DNA of 64,000 nucleotides, taken from contig OY829943.1 of assembly GCA_963692465.1 (NCBI GenBank), forward strand, positions 1,178,001 to 1,242,000. The letters run 5' to 3'. Below the pieces are notes generated by a model, which had not been told where the DNA came from, did not search any database, and saw only the letters and a program-made list of their open reading frames with translations. Each line of letters starts with the position of its first letter. The stretch's first letter is position 1. Shown piece by piece: positions 19,582 through 28,019 of the stretch. This DNA is from JAUZOB01 sp963692465. Lineage in GTDB: Bacteria > Bacteroidota > Bacteroidia > Bacteroidales > Prolixibacteraceae. Both the position numbers and the translations under genes were made by a program.

Positions 19582-20181
19582 CTATTTATGTCTTTTCTTC
19601 AACTCCCGGGCGATATCTTCAATCCGATAACCTTTGGAAGTCAATAACACGATAAGGTGATAAACCAAGTCAGCCGATTCGTAAATAAAGTTCTCATCAT
19701 CATTAGCCATAGCTCCAATAACCGTTTCAACAGCTTCCTCGCCTACTTTTTGGGCCATTCTACGTGTTCCGCTATTAAAAAGGGAAGTAGTATAAGATCC
19801 TTCCGGCATCTCTGCTTTACGGCGATCAATGAAATCCTGAAGGAATTTCAGAAAGTATAAATCATCCTCCTGATTTTTCTCATTAAAACAAGTGTCAGCT
19901 CCCGTATGGCAAACCGGGCCAACAGGATTCGCTTTAATCAATAGCGTATCCTGATCACAATCTTCTGTGATAGAAACCACATTCAGAAAATTACCCGATA
20001 CCTCTCCTTTAGTCCAGAGTCTTTTCTTGGTACGACTGAAGAATGTAACCTTCCCCTCTTTGACGGTCTTTTGATAGGCTTCTTCATTCATAAAGCCAAG
20101 CATCAAAACTTTATTTGTTGTATTGTCCTGAATAATAGCCGGGATAAGACCATTTCCCAATTTTGAAAAGTCAAGTTTCAT
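19582..20181 (-). CDS. hisIE: Phosphoribosyl-AMP cyclohydrolase / phosphoribosyl-ATP pyrophosphatase
   Basis: 199 residues, a two-domain fusion that catalyses steps 2 and 3 of histidine synthesis. The N-terminal HisI domain (about 1-110) has the metal and substrate motifs VVSITEDCDQDTLL and GPVCHTGADTCF. The C-terminal HisE domain (about 112-199) has TSLFNSGTRRMAQKVGEEAVE, its acidic metal-binding helix. It is the last gene of the long minus-strand trp-his operon, 18 bp after hisF, and is followed by a terminator at 19504. Confidence 0.96.
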   Translation of the reverse strand: MKLDFSKLGNGLIPAIIQDNTTNKVLMLGFMNEEAYQKTVKEGKVTFFSRTKKRLWTKGEVSGNFLNVVSITEDCDQDTLLIKANPVGPVCHTGADTCFNEKNQEDDLYFLKFLQDFIDRRKAEMPEGSYTTSLFNSGTRRMAQKVGEEAVETVIGAMANDDENFIYESADLVYHLIVLLTSKGYRIEDIARELKKRHK

Positions 20182-20199
20182 AGTAAAATATTTTGTGAA

Positions 20200-20955
20200 T
20201 TATCTCACTACAATTCCTTTTCCCCGAAGAAAATTCTTCAGATCAGGAATTGCAATCTCTTTATAATGGAATATACTTGCCGCCAGACCGGCATCTGCCT
20301 TTCCGCGGGTAAATACTTCTGCAAAATGCTCCATCGAACCGGCACCGCCGGAAGCAATAATCGGAATAGACAGATTCTCTGAAAGACGGGCCAATTCATC
20401 ACAGGCAAAACCATTTTTAGTCCCATCGTGATTCATCGAAGTAAAAAGAATCTCTCCGGCTCCTCGGCTCTCAGCCTCTTTTGCCCATGAGAAAAGTTCT
20501 TTATCTGTCGGTATCCGACCTCCGTTAACTGTTACGGTCCAATAGTCCGATTCATCTCTTCGTGCATCAATCGCTACCACCACAAACTGACTGCCAAAAT
20601 TTCCAGCCAGTTCATCAATTAAGTGAGGATTTCTTACCGCCGAAGAATTGATCGAAATCTTGTCCGCACCGGCACTCAATAATTTATCGGCATCACGCAA
20701 TTCACTGATTCCGCCACCGACCGTAAACGGAATATTAATATTCTGAGCAATACGACGCACCAAATCCACAAACGTTTTACGCCCCTCATGAGTGGCTGTA
20801 ATATCGAGGAAAACCAATTCATCAGCCCCCTGCTCCGCATAATAAGCACCAAGCTCAACCGGATCGCCAACCGCGTGAATATTCACAAAGTTGACCCCTT
20901 TAACGGTCTGTCCGTCTTTTATATCCAGACAAGGGATAATACGTTTTGCGAGCAT
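20200..20955 (-). CDS. hisF: Imidazole glycerol phosphate synthase, cyclase subunit
   Basis: 251 residues. HisF converts PRFAR plus ammonia from HisH into imidazole glycerol phosphate and AICAR. The TIM barrel begins MLAKRIIPCLDIKDGQTVKG, with catalytic Asp in CLDIKDG and the second Asp in VVAIDARRD. I chose ATG 20955, which overlaps the hisA stop as TGATG and matches the family's usual N terminus. An upstream in-frame GTG at 20961 would add only two residues. The overlap implies translational coupling. Confidence 0.96.
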   Translation of the reverse strand: MLAKRIIPCLDIKDGQTVKGVNFVNIHAVGDPVELGAYYAEQGADELVFLDITATHEGRKTFVDLVRRIAQNINIPFTVGGGISELRDADKLLSAGADKISINSSAVRNPHLIDELAGNFGSQFVVVAIDARRDESDYWTVTVNGGRIPTDKELFSWAKEAESRGAGEILFTSMNHDGTKNGFACDELARLSENLSIPIIASGGAGSMEHFAEVFTRGKADAGLAASIFHYKEIAIPDLKNFLRGKGIVVR

Positions 20956-21689
20956 CAGCACATAAATTTTTCAATCTCAGTCAATGAGATACGGTTTTCA
21001 TAAATAGCTTTTCCGGTAATTACACCGGGAACTCCCATCTCATTCAAATCGTGAATATCTTTCATCGAACTAATTCCTCCACTGGCAATCAGTCCTATTT
21101 TAGGAAAAGAATCCAGAATCTTCTGATAAAGGTCACAGGCAGGTCCCGTGAGCATTCCATCCCGTCCGATATCAGTGCTAATTATTTTTGAGACTCCCTT
21201 TTCAGAGAAAGAACGGATAAAATCAATTATTTCAAGCGAAGTATCTTCCTGCCATCCACTCACCGCAATCTTCCCGTCACGCACATCAGCCCCCAAAATA
21301 ATCTTCTCCGGACCATACTTCGTAAGCCATGCAAAAAACACCTCCGGCTCTTTTACCGCAATGCTCCCTCCGGTCACCATCTCTGCTCCCGACTCAAATG
21401 CAACCTGAATATCTTCATCGCTTTTCAATCCGCCGCCGAAATCAATAACCAAGCCTGTCCGGGTCGCAATCTTTTCAAGAATCCGGTAATTGACAATGTG
21501 ATGAGCTTTAGCCCCGTCCAGGTCAACCAGATGAAGTCGCTTTATTCCACAATCCTCAAACTGCATCGCCACCTCGAGCGGATTCTCATTATAAACTTTC
21601 TTCTGCGCGTAATCACCCTGACTCAGTCGGACACATTTTCCACCGATAATATCAATAGCAGGAATAATCTCTATCTTGTTTTCACTCAT
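20955..21689 (-). CDS. hisA: ProFAR isomerase (HisA)
   Basis: 244 residues. HisA performs the Amadori isomerisation of ProFAR to PRFAR. The paired phosphate-binding barrel starts IEIIPAIDIIGGKCVRLSQGDY, with the catalytic Asp in IPAIDI, and continues to ISTDIGRDGMLTGPACDLY. ATG 21689 is preferred over an upstream TTG at 21695. TrpF is present separately in the same operon, so this is not a dual-function PriA by necessity. Its stop overlaps the hisF start. Confidence 0.96.
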   Translation of the reverse strand: MSENKIEIIPAIDIIGGKCVRLSQGDYAQKKVYNENPLEVAMQFEDCGIKRLHLVDLDGAKAHHIVNYRILEKIATRTGLVIDFGGGLKSDEDIQVAFESGAEMVTGGSIAVKEPEVFFAWLTKYGPEKIILGADVRDGKIAVSGWQEDTSLEIIDFIRSFSEKGVSKIISTDIGRDGMLTGPACDLYQKILDSFPKIGLIASGGISSMKDIHDLNEMGVPGVITGKAIYENRISLTEIEKFMC

Positions 21690-21730
21690 CGTCAAATTGC
21701 TGTATTACAAACCGAACATTCCATCAGAAA

Positions 21731-22333
21731 TTACTTCAGTTTTAAAAAATTATCCAGGATACGGGCACCAACCGGGCCACTTTTCTCAGGATGAAACTGC
21801 GTTGCATAGAAATTATCCTTCCGGAGTGCCGCACTAAACGGATGAATATAGTCACACACAGCAGCCGTATGCTCACCTACCGAAGCATAAAAAGAATGGA
21901 CAAAATACACATACTGATTTTCCAGTGAAGAATCAAAAATCCCCGATTTCAGTTGTTGAATACTGTTCCAACCCATATGAGGAACTTTGGTTATATTCTC
22001 CATCCCGGGTTCCGGTTTAAACCGTTTCACTTCTGCATCAAAGATACCAAGACAATCGACATCACCTTCCTCCGAATGGCGGCACATCAGCTGCATCCCC
22101 AGACAGATTCCCAAAACAGGTTGACGAAGAGCAATGATCAATTGATCCAGTCCTGTCTTCCTGAGATAAGCCATTGTCGTACTAGCCTCACCCACCCCGG
22201 GGAAGATTACCCGATCAGAAGAACGAATTTCTTCCGGATCTGCGGTAATAATCGGATCAATACCCAGTCGTTGCAAAGCAAAACTCACCGATTGAATATT
22301 ACCGGCATTATATCGGATAATCGAAACTTTCAT
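21731..22333 (-). CDS. hisH: Imidazole glycerol phosphate synthase, glutamine amidotransferase subunit
   Basis: 200 residues, class I glutamine amidotransferase. The nucleophile elbow GICLGMQLM carries the catalytic Cys, and HPEKSG near the C terminus gives the His-Glu pair. HisH feeds ammonia to HisF. It is 24 bp after the thioredoxin-like gene and 41 bp before hisA, inside the trp-his operon. Confidence 0.96.
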   Translation of the reverse strand: MKVSIIRYNAGNIQSVSFALQRLGIDPIITADPEEIRSSDRVIFPGVGEASTTMAYLRKTGLDQLIIALRQPVLGICLGMQLMCRHSEEGDVDCLGIFDAEVKRFKPEPGMENITKVPHMGWNSIQQLKSGIFDSSLENQYVYFVHSFYASVGEHTAAVCDYIHPFSAALRKDNFYATQFHPEKSGPVGARILDNFLKLK

Positions 22334-22357
22334 AAAATACGCACGCTCTTTAGTCCT

Positions 22358-22921
22358 TTATTTTTCAAGCTCTGAAGCAATAACCTCCGCCATTTTTTTA
22401 AACTCCGTCGGATTATAGAGTCTGGTCAGATAAATAATTTTACCTTCCCGATTAAGAATAACATTACGGGTAATTCCAGCCTCCTTCTGAGCAATCAGAC
22501 TAAAGACCCGAGCCCCCGGATCAAGAGCTAACGGATAAGTAATTTTCATGTCCTCCGCAAACTTTTTAACCGTCAAAATCGGTTCATCACGATCAATTCC
22601 GATTAATGCAAAATCCTTCCGGTTCTTATACTTCTGACAGATATCACGTTCAATAAAAGGCATTTCCTTCCGACATACAGAACACCAACTTGCGGTGAAC
22701 TGAAGCATGACGATCTTCCCTTTTAAAGAAGCCAGAGAAATCGTATTTCCATTAATTTGCAACACACTAAAATCAGGCATCGGATCTCCTACTTTAACCA
22801 GATACCCATGATCGCTTGCTTCGGCACCTTGCCCCGGATGATCAGCCCCGATTACACTATGAGCCATCACACCACCAACCAGACCCAAAGCCACAGTTAG
22901 TAACAGTATAAATTTTCTCAT
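22358..22921 (-). CDS. TlpA-like periplasmic thioredoxin-fold protein
   Basis: 187 residues. A signal peptide (about 1-20) is followed by an AhpC/TSA-TlpA thioredoxin fold, with the active site WCSVC (Cys 80 and 83) in FTASWCSVCRKEMP and a later IGIDRDEP segment. It probably acts as a thiol-disulfide or resa-like redox protein outside the cytoplasm. It is odd in place: it lies between trpA (65-bp gap) and hisH (24-bp gap) on the same strand and has no known role in either pathway. It may simply ride on the operon, or mark an internal promoter at about 22951. Confidence 0.88.
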   Translation of the reverse strand: MRKFILLLTVALGLVGGVMAHSVIGADHPGQGAEASDHGYLVKVGDPMPDFSVLQINGNTISLASLKGKIVMLQFTASWCSVCRKEMPFIERDICQKYKNRKDFALIGIDRDEPILTVKKFAEDMKITYPLALDPGARVFSLIAQKEAGITRNVILNREGKIIYLTRLYNPTEFKKMAEVIASELEK

Positions 22922-22943
22922 CGTTTCAAATTTGTGTTCGTTA

Positions 22944-22951
22944 CAAAATTA
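22944..22951 (-). promoter_or_regulatory. Candidate internal -7 box in the trp-his operon
   Basis: Minus-strand TAATTTTG is an exact TAnnTTTG match in the only sizeable gap (65 bp) between trpA and the tlpA-like gene. No TTTG sits at the 19-21 bp spacing, so it is a weak candidate. If real, it would let tlpA-hisHAF-IE be read independently of tryptophan control. Confidence 0.35.
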
Positions 22952-22986
22952 AAGTTTCACGGCTCAAAAACATGATTCTTATCAGT

Positions 22987-23757
22987 TTATTTAAACCTAT
23001 TCATGAAATTCTTAACAGTATCGGATATTTTCCCTCCTGTTTGCAACTCCCGGATAAATGCACTTCCGATGATAACCCCATTTGCGAACTGACAAGCTTC
23101 GGTAAAATTCTCCTTGTTGGAAATTCCGAATCCGATCATTCGGGGCGAGCGCAAATTCATCTTTTGAATTCGTTCGAAATAATCTTTTTGTTTCTGAGAG
23201 ATGTCCGACTGTCCTCCGGTTGTTGCAGAAGAAGAAACTATATAAATAAATCCATTGGTTGCTTCATCAATCCGACGAATACGCGCCTCATCGGTCTGCG
23301 GGGTAATCAGAAAAATGTTTGTCAAGCCATATTGATCAAAAAGCGGACGAAACTGCTTCTGATACTCTTCTGCTGGCAGGTCAGGCAAGACCATTCCATC
23401 GATTCCTGTTTCACTGCAAGAGCGGGCAAAGTTTTCAATTCCATAATGATAAACCGGGTTTAAATATCCCATCACCACAACCGGAATCGTTACTTTTTTA
23501 CGGAGATCTTTCAACTGGTCAAAAAGAACGTGCATCGACATCCCGTTTCGTAATGCCTGTTCACTACTCTTCTGGATAACCGGTCCGTCGGCAAGCGGGT
23601 CAGAAAAAGGCATTCCGATTTCTACTATATCTGCCCCGGCCTTTTCAAGTTCTTCAACAACCGTCAGTGTATCTCCAAGCAAAGGGAAACCGGCAGTACA
23701 ATATACGGTAATGATATGATCTTTTTTCTTTTCGAATAATTGCTGTATCCTATTCAT
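22987..23757 (-). CDS. trpA: Tryptophan synthase alpha chain
   Basis: 256 residues, TIM barrel. It cleaves indole-3-glycerol phosphate and passes indole to TrpB. The catalytic Glu lies in VEIGMPFSDPLADGPVIQ and the catalytic Asp in GMVLPDLPAEEY. It starts 11 bp after trpB and is the last trp gene in the operon trpEGDCFBA. Confidence 0.97.
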   Translation of the reverse strand: MNRIQQLFEKKKDHIITVYCTAGFPLLGDTLTVVEELEKAGADIVEIGMPFSDPLADGPVIQKSSEQALRNGMSMHVLFDQLKDLRKKVTIPVVVMGYLNPVYHYGIENFARSCSETGIDGMVLPDLPAEEYQKQFRPLFDQYGLTNIFLITPQTDEARIRRIDEATNGFIYIVSSSATTGGQSDISQKQKDYFERIQKMNLRSPRMIGFGISNKENFTEACQFANGVIIGSAFIRELQTGGKISDTVKNFMNRFK

Positions 23758-23768
23758 AATTCAAAGGT

Positions 23769-24977
23769 TCAAAATTTAATACCTCTTTTCATAGCCCGGA
23801 TATAAGTATCCATATCCTTATCTCCACGGCCTGAAACATTCACAATAACAACCTCTTCAGGTTTAAACGTAAGCTTTTCCAAAGCAGCAAGAGCGTGAGC
23901 CGACTCAAGAGCAGGGATAATACCTTCCAGACGAGTCAGTCGGAAAGCAGCCTGAAGAGCCTCCTCATCCGTAGCATTAAGATAGGTGGCACGACCAGTT
24001 TTATGCAGATAAGAGTGTAAAGGACCTATTCCCGGATAATCGAGACCAGCCGAAATCGAATAAGGCTCTGTAATCTGACCATCATCATCCTGCATCAACA
24101 GCGTTCGCGAACCATGAATAAATCCCTCGTCTCCAAGAACCGTTGTTGCAGCGGATTCCTGAGTATCAACTCCTTTGCCGGCAGCCTCAACGCCATAGAG
24201 TTTAACCTGAGGAATATCCAGAAAATGATAAAAGATTCCGGCCGAATTACTACCTCCACCCACACAGGCAATGACAGCATCCGGAATAGACCGGCCGATT
24301 TGTTCATCGAGCTGAAATCCTATTTCCTCACTAATTACCGACTGAAGACGGGCAACCAATTCAGGATAAGGATGCGGACCGACCACCGAACCGATAATAT
24401 AAAAAGTATCTTCCGGATGATTAATCCAGTCACGAATTGCCTCATTGGTAGCATCTTTAAGAGTACGGTTTCCGCAGGTAGCCGCTTTTACTTCTGCGCC
24501 AAGCATCTGCATCCGGGCCACATTCGGAGCCTGTCGTTCAATATCCGTTTCACCCATATAGACCACGCACTCCAACCCCATAAGAGCGCACACGGTAGCC
24601 GTAGCCACTCCATGTTGTCCAGCTCCGGTCTCAGCTATAATCCGGTGTTTATTAAGCATCTTAGCAATCAGAATCTGACCCAATGCATTATTTATCTTAT
24701 GAGACCCTGTATGATTCAGATCCTCTCTTTTCAAGAATACCTGCGTACCGTAAAGCTCACTCATTCTCTTAGCAAGATAGAGAGGGGAAGGCCGTCCCAC
24801 ATAATCTTTCAGTAGTTTAATAAACTCATTCTTAAACTCGTACGACTCTAATATTTTCTGATACTTACCACGAAGCTCTTCAACGTTAGGTCGTAACATT
24901 TCAGGAATATAAGCTCCGCCGAATTCTCCGTAATACCCATTTTCGTCCGCCAAAAAGGGAGATTTCTTATTACTCAT
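23769..24977 (-). CDS. trpB: Tryptophan synthase beta chain
   Basis: 402 residues, PLP-dependent. It condenses indole with serine. The PLP lysine is in LNHTGSHKINNALGQ, and the phosphate-binding GGGSNS loop is in ACVGGGSNSAGIF. Its length and the N-terminal ADENGYYGEFGGAYIPEML are those of the standard TrpB1 class. The start overlaps the trpF stop by 8 bp, indicating coupling. Confidence 0.98.
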   Translation of the reverse strand: MSNKKSPFLADENGYYGEFGGAYIPEMLRPNVEELRGKYQKILESYEFKNEFIKLLKDYVGRPSPLYLAKRMSELYGTQVFLKREDLNHTGSHKINNALGQILIAKMLNKHRIIAETGAGQHGVATATVCALMGLECVVYMGETDIERQAPNVARMQMLGAEVKAATCGNRTLKDATNEAIRDWINHPEDTFYIIGSVVGPHPYPELVARLQSVISEEIGFQLDEQIGRSIPDAVIACVGGGSNSAGIFYHFLDIPQVKLYGVEAAGKGVDTQESAATTVLGDEGFIHGSRTLLMQDDDGQITEPYSISAGLDYPGIGPLHSYLHKTGRATYLNATDEEALQAAFRLTRLEGIIPALESAHALAALEKLTFKPEEVVIVNVSGRGDKDMDTYIRAMKRGIKF

Positions 24978-25608
24978 GATTTTCAGTTCTTATGATTCTA
25001 AAAAAATCTTTCAACTTATCCAGGTCTTTTCGACCCGGCTCCAGTTCAAACCGGCTATTGATATCAATCACATCCGGTTGAGGATTTTTCAACGATTTTA
25101 TAGTTTCGGCATCCTCCGAACCGATACCACCACTCAGAAAAAAAGTTTTTCCAAAGGTAAGTTTATTCAATAAAGACCAATCAAACTTCTTCCCGCTTCC
25201 GCCAAATGCAGAGTTCGCTGTATCCAGCAGAAATCCATCGGTACAGTCACCATAGGCCTTAAACACCGTCGGGTCAACCGAACCTTTTATACGAAACGCC
25301 TTGACCACCCGAATCCCTTCATTTTGCAGTGCACTACAAAGTTCGGGGGATTCATCGCCATGAAGCTGAACAATATTCAAATGATAACGATCGACTATTT
25401 TACAAATCCGCGAAAAGGTTTCATTGACAAACACCCCAACTCGCTGAATAGAAAGGTCCAGATCGGACAAGTCTGCCGGAGAAAGACTCTGTGCCGCATA
25501 ACGGGGAGACCGGTCATAGAATATAAAACCCAGATAATCGGGTTTTAAAGCCGCAACCTCAATCAAGTTATCCCGATAACGCATTCCGCAGACTTTTATC
25601 TTCATCAT
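24970..25608 (-). CDS. trpF: Phosphoribosylanthranilate isomerase
   Basis: 212 residues. It isomerises PRA to CdRP, the third step of the tryptophan branch. Motifs are KVCGMRYRDN with the catalytic Cys, NIVQLHGDESPE, and FFLSGGIGSEDA with DINSRFELEPGRKD near the C terminus. Two consecutive ATG codons open the frame, so the start could be 25608 or 25605. It is 5 bp after trpC and overlaps trpB. Confidence 0.96.
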   Translation of the reverse strand: MMKIKVCGMRYRDNLIEVAALKPDYLGFIFYDRSPRYAAQSLSPADLSDLDLSIQRVGVFVNETFSRICKIVDRYHLNIVQLHGDESPELCSALQNEGIRVVKAFRIKGSVDPTVFKAYGDCTDGFLLDTANSAFGGSGKKFDWSLLNKLTFGKTFFLSGGIGSEDAETIKSLKNPQPDVIDINSRFELEPGRKDLDKLKDFFRIIRTENHE

Positions 25609-25613
25609 TCCAA

Positions 25614-26402
25614 TCAGTTTTTACGAAGTTCTTCAATAAAATCCCTACATGATCCACCCGGATCCATCGTTGCCATAAAGCGCTCTCCCATCAAAAAACC
25701 ATTAAACCCGGCATTCCTTAAAATCGATACTTGCTGTGTACTATGAATACCACTTTCTGCAATCTTCACAAAACGGTCAGGGATCAAAGCGGCCAGTTCA
25801 ACAGAGCGCTCTGTCGCAACCTTAAAATCCTTCAGATTTCGATTATTTACACCAACGGCATTCCCATAGTCCGAAATCTTCTCAAGCTCATCTTCGCCAT
25901 GAATCTCCATCAAAACTTCCAGTTGCAACGAACGGGCAAAACGAGCTAAACGATCTAACTCTTTTTTGGTCAATACTGCCGCAATCAACAAGATTGCCGC
26001 TGCACCGGCAGAACGAGCCTCTAACAGCTGATATTCATCATAGATAAAATCTTTACGCAATAAAGGAATTTCAGTCAATTGTCTTGCGCGGAACAAATCA
26101 TAAATATTTCCCCCGAAGAAATGACTATCCGTCAAAACCGAAATAGCAGATACCCCGGCCAGATCATAAGCCGGAATAACTTCAGCCAGCGAAGAGACCT
26201 CATTGATAATTCCTTTCGAAGGCGATTGCCTTTTGTACTCGGCAATAATTCCAGAACGCTGAGGATTTAAAACAGACTGCGTAAAAGAAGACACCGGACT
26301 ATTGAAAAAAAGATCTTTTTCCAGTTCTTTAACCGAGGTTAACTCTTTGCGAAGAGCAACCTCTGCTCGTTTACGCAGCATAATCGTTTCAAGAATATTC
26401 AT
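25614..26402 (-). CDS. trpC: Indole-3-glycerol phosphate synthase
   Basis: 262 residues, TIM barrel. It closes the indole ring. Family motifs: IIAEYKRQSPSKGIIN with catalytic Lys, LLRKDFIYDEYQ with a second catalytic Lys, GVNNRNLKDF and IAESGIHS. It is a free-standing gene, not fused to TrpF as in enterobacteria. Gap of 9 bp from trpD and 5 bp to trpF. Confidence 0.97.
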   Translation of the reverse strand: MNILETIMLRKRAEVALRKELTSVKELEKDLFFNSPVSSFTQSVLNPQRSGIIAEYKRQSPSKGIINEVSSLAEVIPAYDLAGVSAISVLTDSHFFGGNIYDLFRARQLTEIPLLRKDFIYDEYQLLEARSAGAAAILLIAAVLTKKELDRLARFARSLQLEVLMEIHGEDELEKISDYGNAVGVNNRNLKDFKVATERSVELAALIPDRFVKIAESGIHSTQQVSILRNAGFNGFLMGERFMATMDPGGSCRDFIEELRKN

Positions 26403-26411
26403 AAAGAAAGT

Positions 26412-27398
26412 TTATTCTGTAATCTGTTTCAGAACTTTTAAAGCTTTTCCTCCGAAAAGCGAGCTTTTTGCCGTTTCGATGCACTGCTCAATATCACCGA
26501 AAGCCTCCGTTGTCTTCAGGGCAAAAGCAGCATTGGCAATCACCACATTATTCTGAGCTTCCGTACCCTTCCCATTGAGCACATTTACAAAAATAGCAGC
26601 AGCCTCATCAACCGTATCGCCACCGAATATTGCTTCAGGAGCAATCGTTTGGAAACCCAAATCACGAGGTTGAAGCATCAGTTCACTATTCTTTCCAAGC
26701 ACCTTAAACTGACCGGTCAAAGAAATTTCATCATAGCCGTCAAGTGAAAATATAATATTATAATTCCGATCCGTCTGCTGATAGATATAATTATATAACC
26801 GGGCTGTCTCCAGATCATAAACCCCGACCAACTGATTCTGCGGAAAAGAAGGATTCGTCATCGGACCCAGAATATTAAAAAATGTCTTAACTGCCAGTTC
26901 CCGGCGAATCGGACCAACTGCTTTCATAGCCGGATGAAACAGCGGCGCATGAAGAAAACAAATGCCAGCCTGATCCATTTGACGACGTAAAACATCAGCA
27001 TCAGATGTGAATTTATATCCTAAAGACTCCATCACATTACTTGATCCGCAAGCCGAAGAAACCCCATAATTACCATGTTTAGCCACTTTCTGTCCGGCTC
27101 CTGCAACAACAAACGAGGCCAGTGTTGAAATATTGAAAGTATTACGTCCGTCACCACCGGTTCCACATAAATCAATCGTGTTAAACTCTGATAAATCGAC
27201 CCGATGACAAAGTTCAAGAAGCGCATCCCGGAAACCCGACAGCTCATCCACATTGGCCGGACGCATCATATAAACTGCCAAAAAAGCAGCAATCTGCGAA
27301 TCTTTATACCGTCCACCGGCAATGTCCACCAATATCTCTTTCGCCTTTTCCCGGCTTAATGTTTTATGTTGTGTTAAAAGATTAAATATCTCTTTCAT
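26412..27398 (-). CDS. trpD: Anthranilate phosphoribosyltransferase
   Basis: 328 residues. It transfers the phosphoribosyl group from PRPP to anthranilate. The helical N-terminal domain is followed by DLCGTGGDGRNTFNIST, the glycine-rich PRPP and anthranilate site, and KHGNYGVSSACGSSNVMESLG. Not fused to TrpG. It starts 49 bp after trpG, the largest gap among the seven trp genes. Confidence 0.97.
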   Translation of the reverse strand: MKEIFNLLTQHKTLSREKAKEILVDIAGGRYKDSQIAAFLAVYMMRPANVDELSGFRDALLELCHRVDLSEFNTIDLCGTGGDGRNTFNISTLASFVVAGAGQKVAKHGNYGVSSACGSSNVMESLGYKFTSDADVLRRQMDQAGICFLHAPLFHPAMKAVGPIRRELAVKTFFNILGPMTNPSFPQNQLVGVYDLETARLYNYIYQQTDRNYNIIFSLDGYDEISLTGQFKVLGKNSELMLQPRDLGFQTIAPEAIFGGDTVDEAAAIFVNVLNGKGTEAQNNVVIANAAFALKTTEAFGDIEQCIETAKSSLFGGKALKVLKQITE

Positions 27399-27447
27399 GA
27401 TTCAGGTATTTTAAAAAAACAGAATACAAAAACTATATCGGCAAAAA

Positions 27448-28017
27448 TTACTGATTCAACCAGTTTGCAAGGATTTGTTTTCCAAGAGGGGTCAGAACCG
27501 ACTCCGGATGAAACTGCACGGCACTCACATCGTAATGCCGGTGGCGTATCGCCATCACTTCGCCTTGCTCATCAACAGCCGTAACCTTCAAACATTCCGG
27601 CATATTCTTCTCATCAGCGACCCATGAATGATAGCGACCGGCAACAAACTGATTCGGAATTCCTTTAAAAAGCGAATCTTTAGTATCTGTAACCGTCATT
27701 GTCGAAGCCACTCCGTGATACACCTGGTCCAGATTATAAATCCGCCCGCCGTAAACTTCAGTGATAGCCTGTAAACCCAGACACACCCCAAAGATACTTT
27801 TCGTGGGACCGTAAGTTTTAATCAAGGATTTCAGAATTCCAGCCTCATCGGGAATTCCAGGACCCGGAGAAAGAGCAATCTTATCATACTTCTCCACGTC
27901 TTCCAAACTGATTTTATCATTCCGGAAAACATCAATCTGAGCATCAGTAAGCTCTTTCAGGTATTGCACCAGGTTGTAAGTAAAAGAATCGTAATTATCC
28001 AGTACTAATATTTTCAT
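27448..28017 (-). CDS. trpG: Anthranilate synthase, glutamine amidotransferase component
   Basis: 189 residues, class I amidotransferase. N-terminal LVLDNYDSFTYNLVQYL, oxyanion strand ALSPGPGIP, nucleophile GVCLGLQAI and C-terminal QFHPESVLTP. It supplies ammonia to TrpE. The ATG follows the trpE stop after 2 bp, so the two subunits are likely made in a coupled way. Confidence 0.97.
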   Translation of the reverse strand: MKILVLDNYDSFTYNLVQYLKELTDAQIDVFRNDKISLEDVEKYDKIALSPGPGIPDEAGILKSLIKTYGPTKSIFGVCLGLQAITEVYGGRIYNLDQVYHGVASTMTVTDTKDSLFKGIPNQFVAGRYHSWVADEKNMPECLKVTAVDEQGEVMAIRHRHYDVSAVQFHPESVLTPLGKQILANWLNQ

Positions 28018-28019
28018 GA

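Noticed and set aside
24114..24815. 233-codon plus-strand frame opposite trpB
   Set aside because: It is the antisense shadow of a well-conserved trpB; the composition is Ser/Arg/His-rich with no motif.
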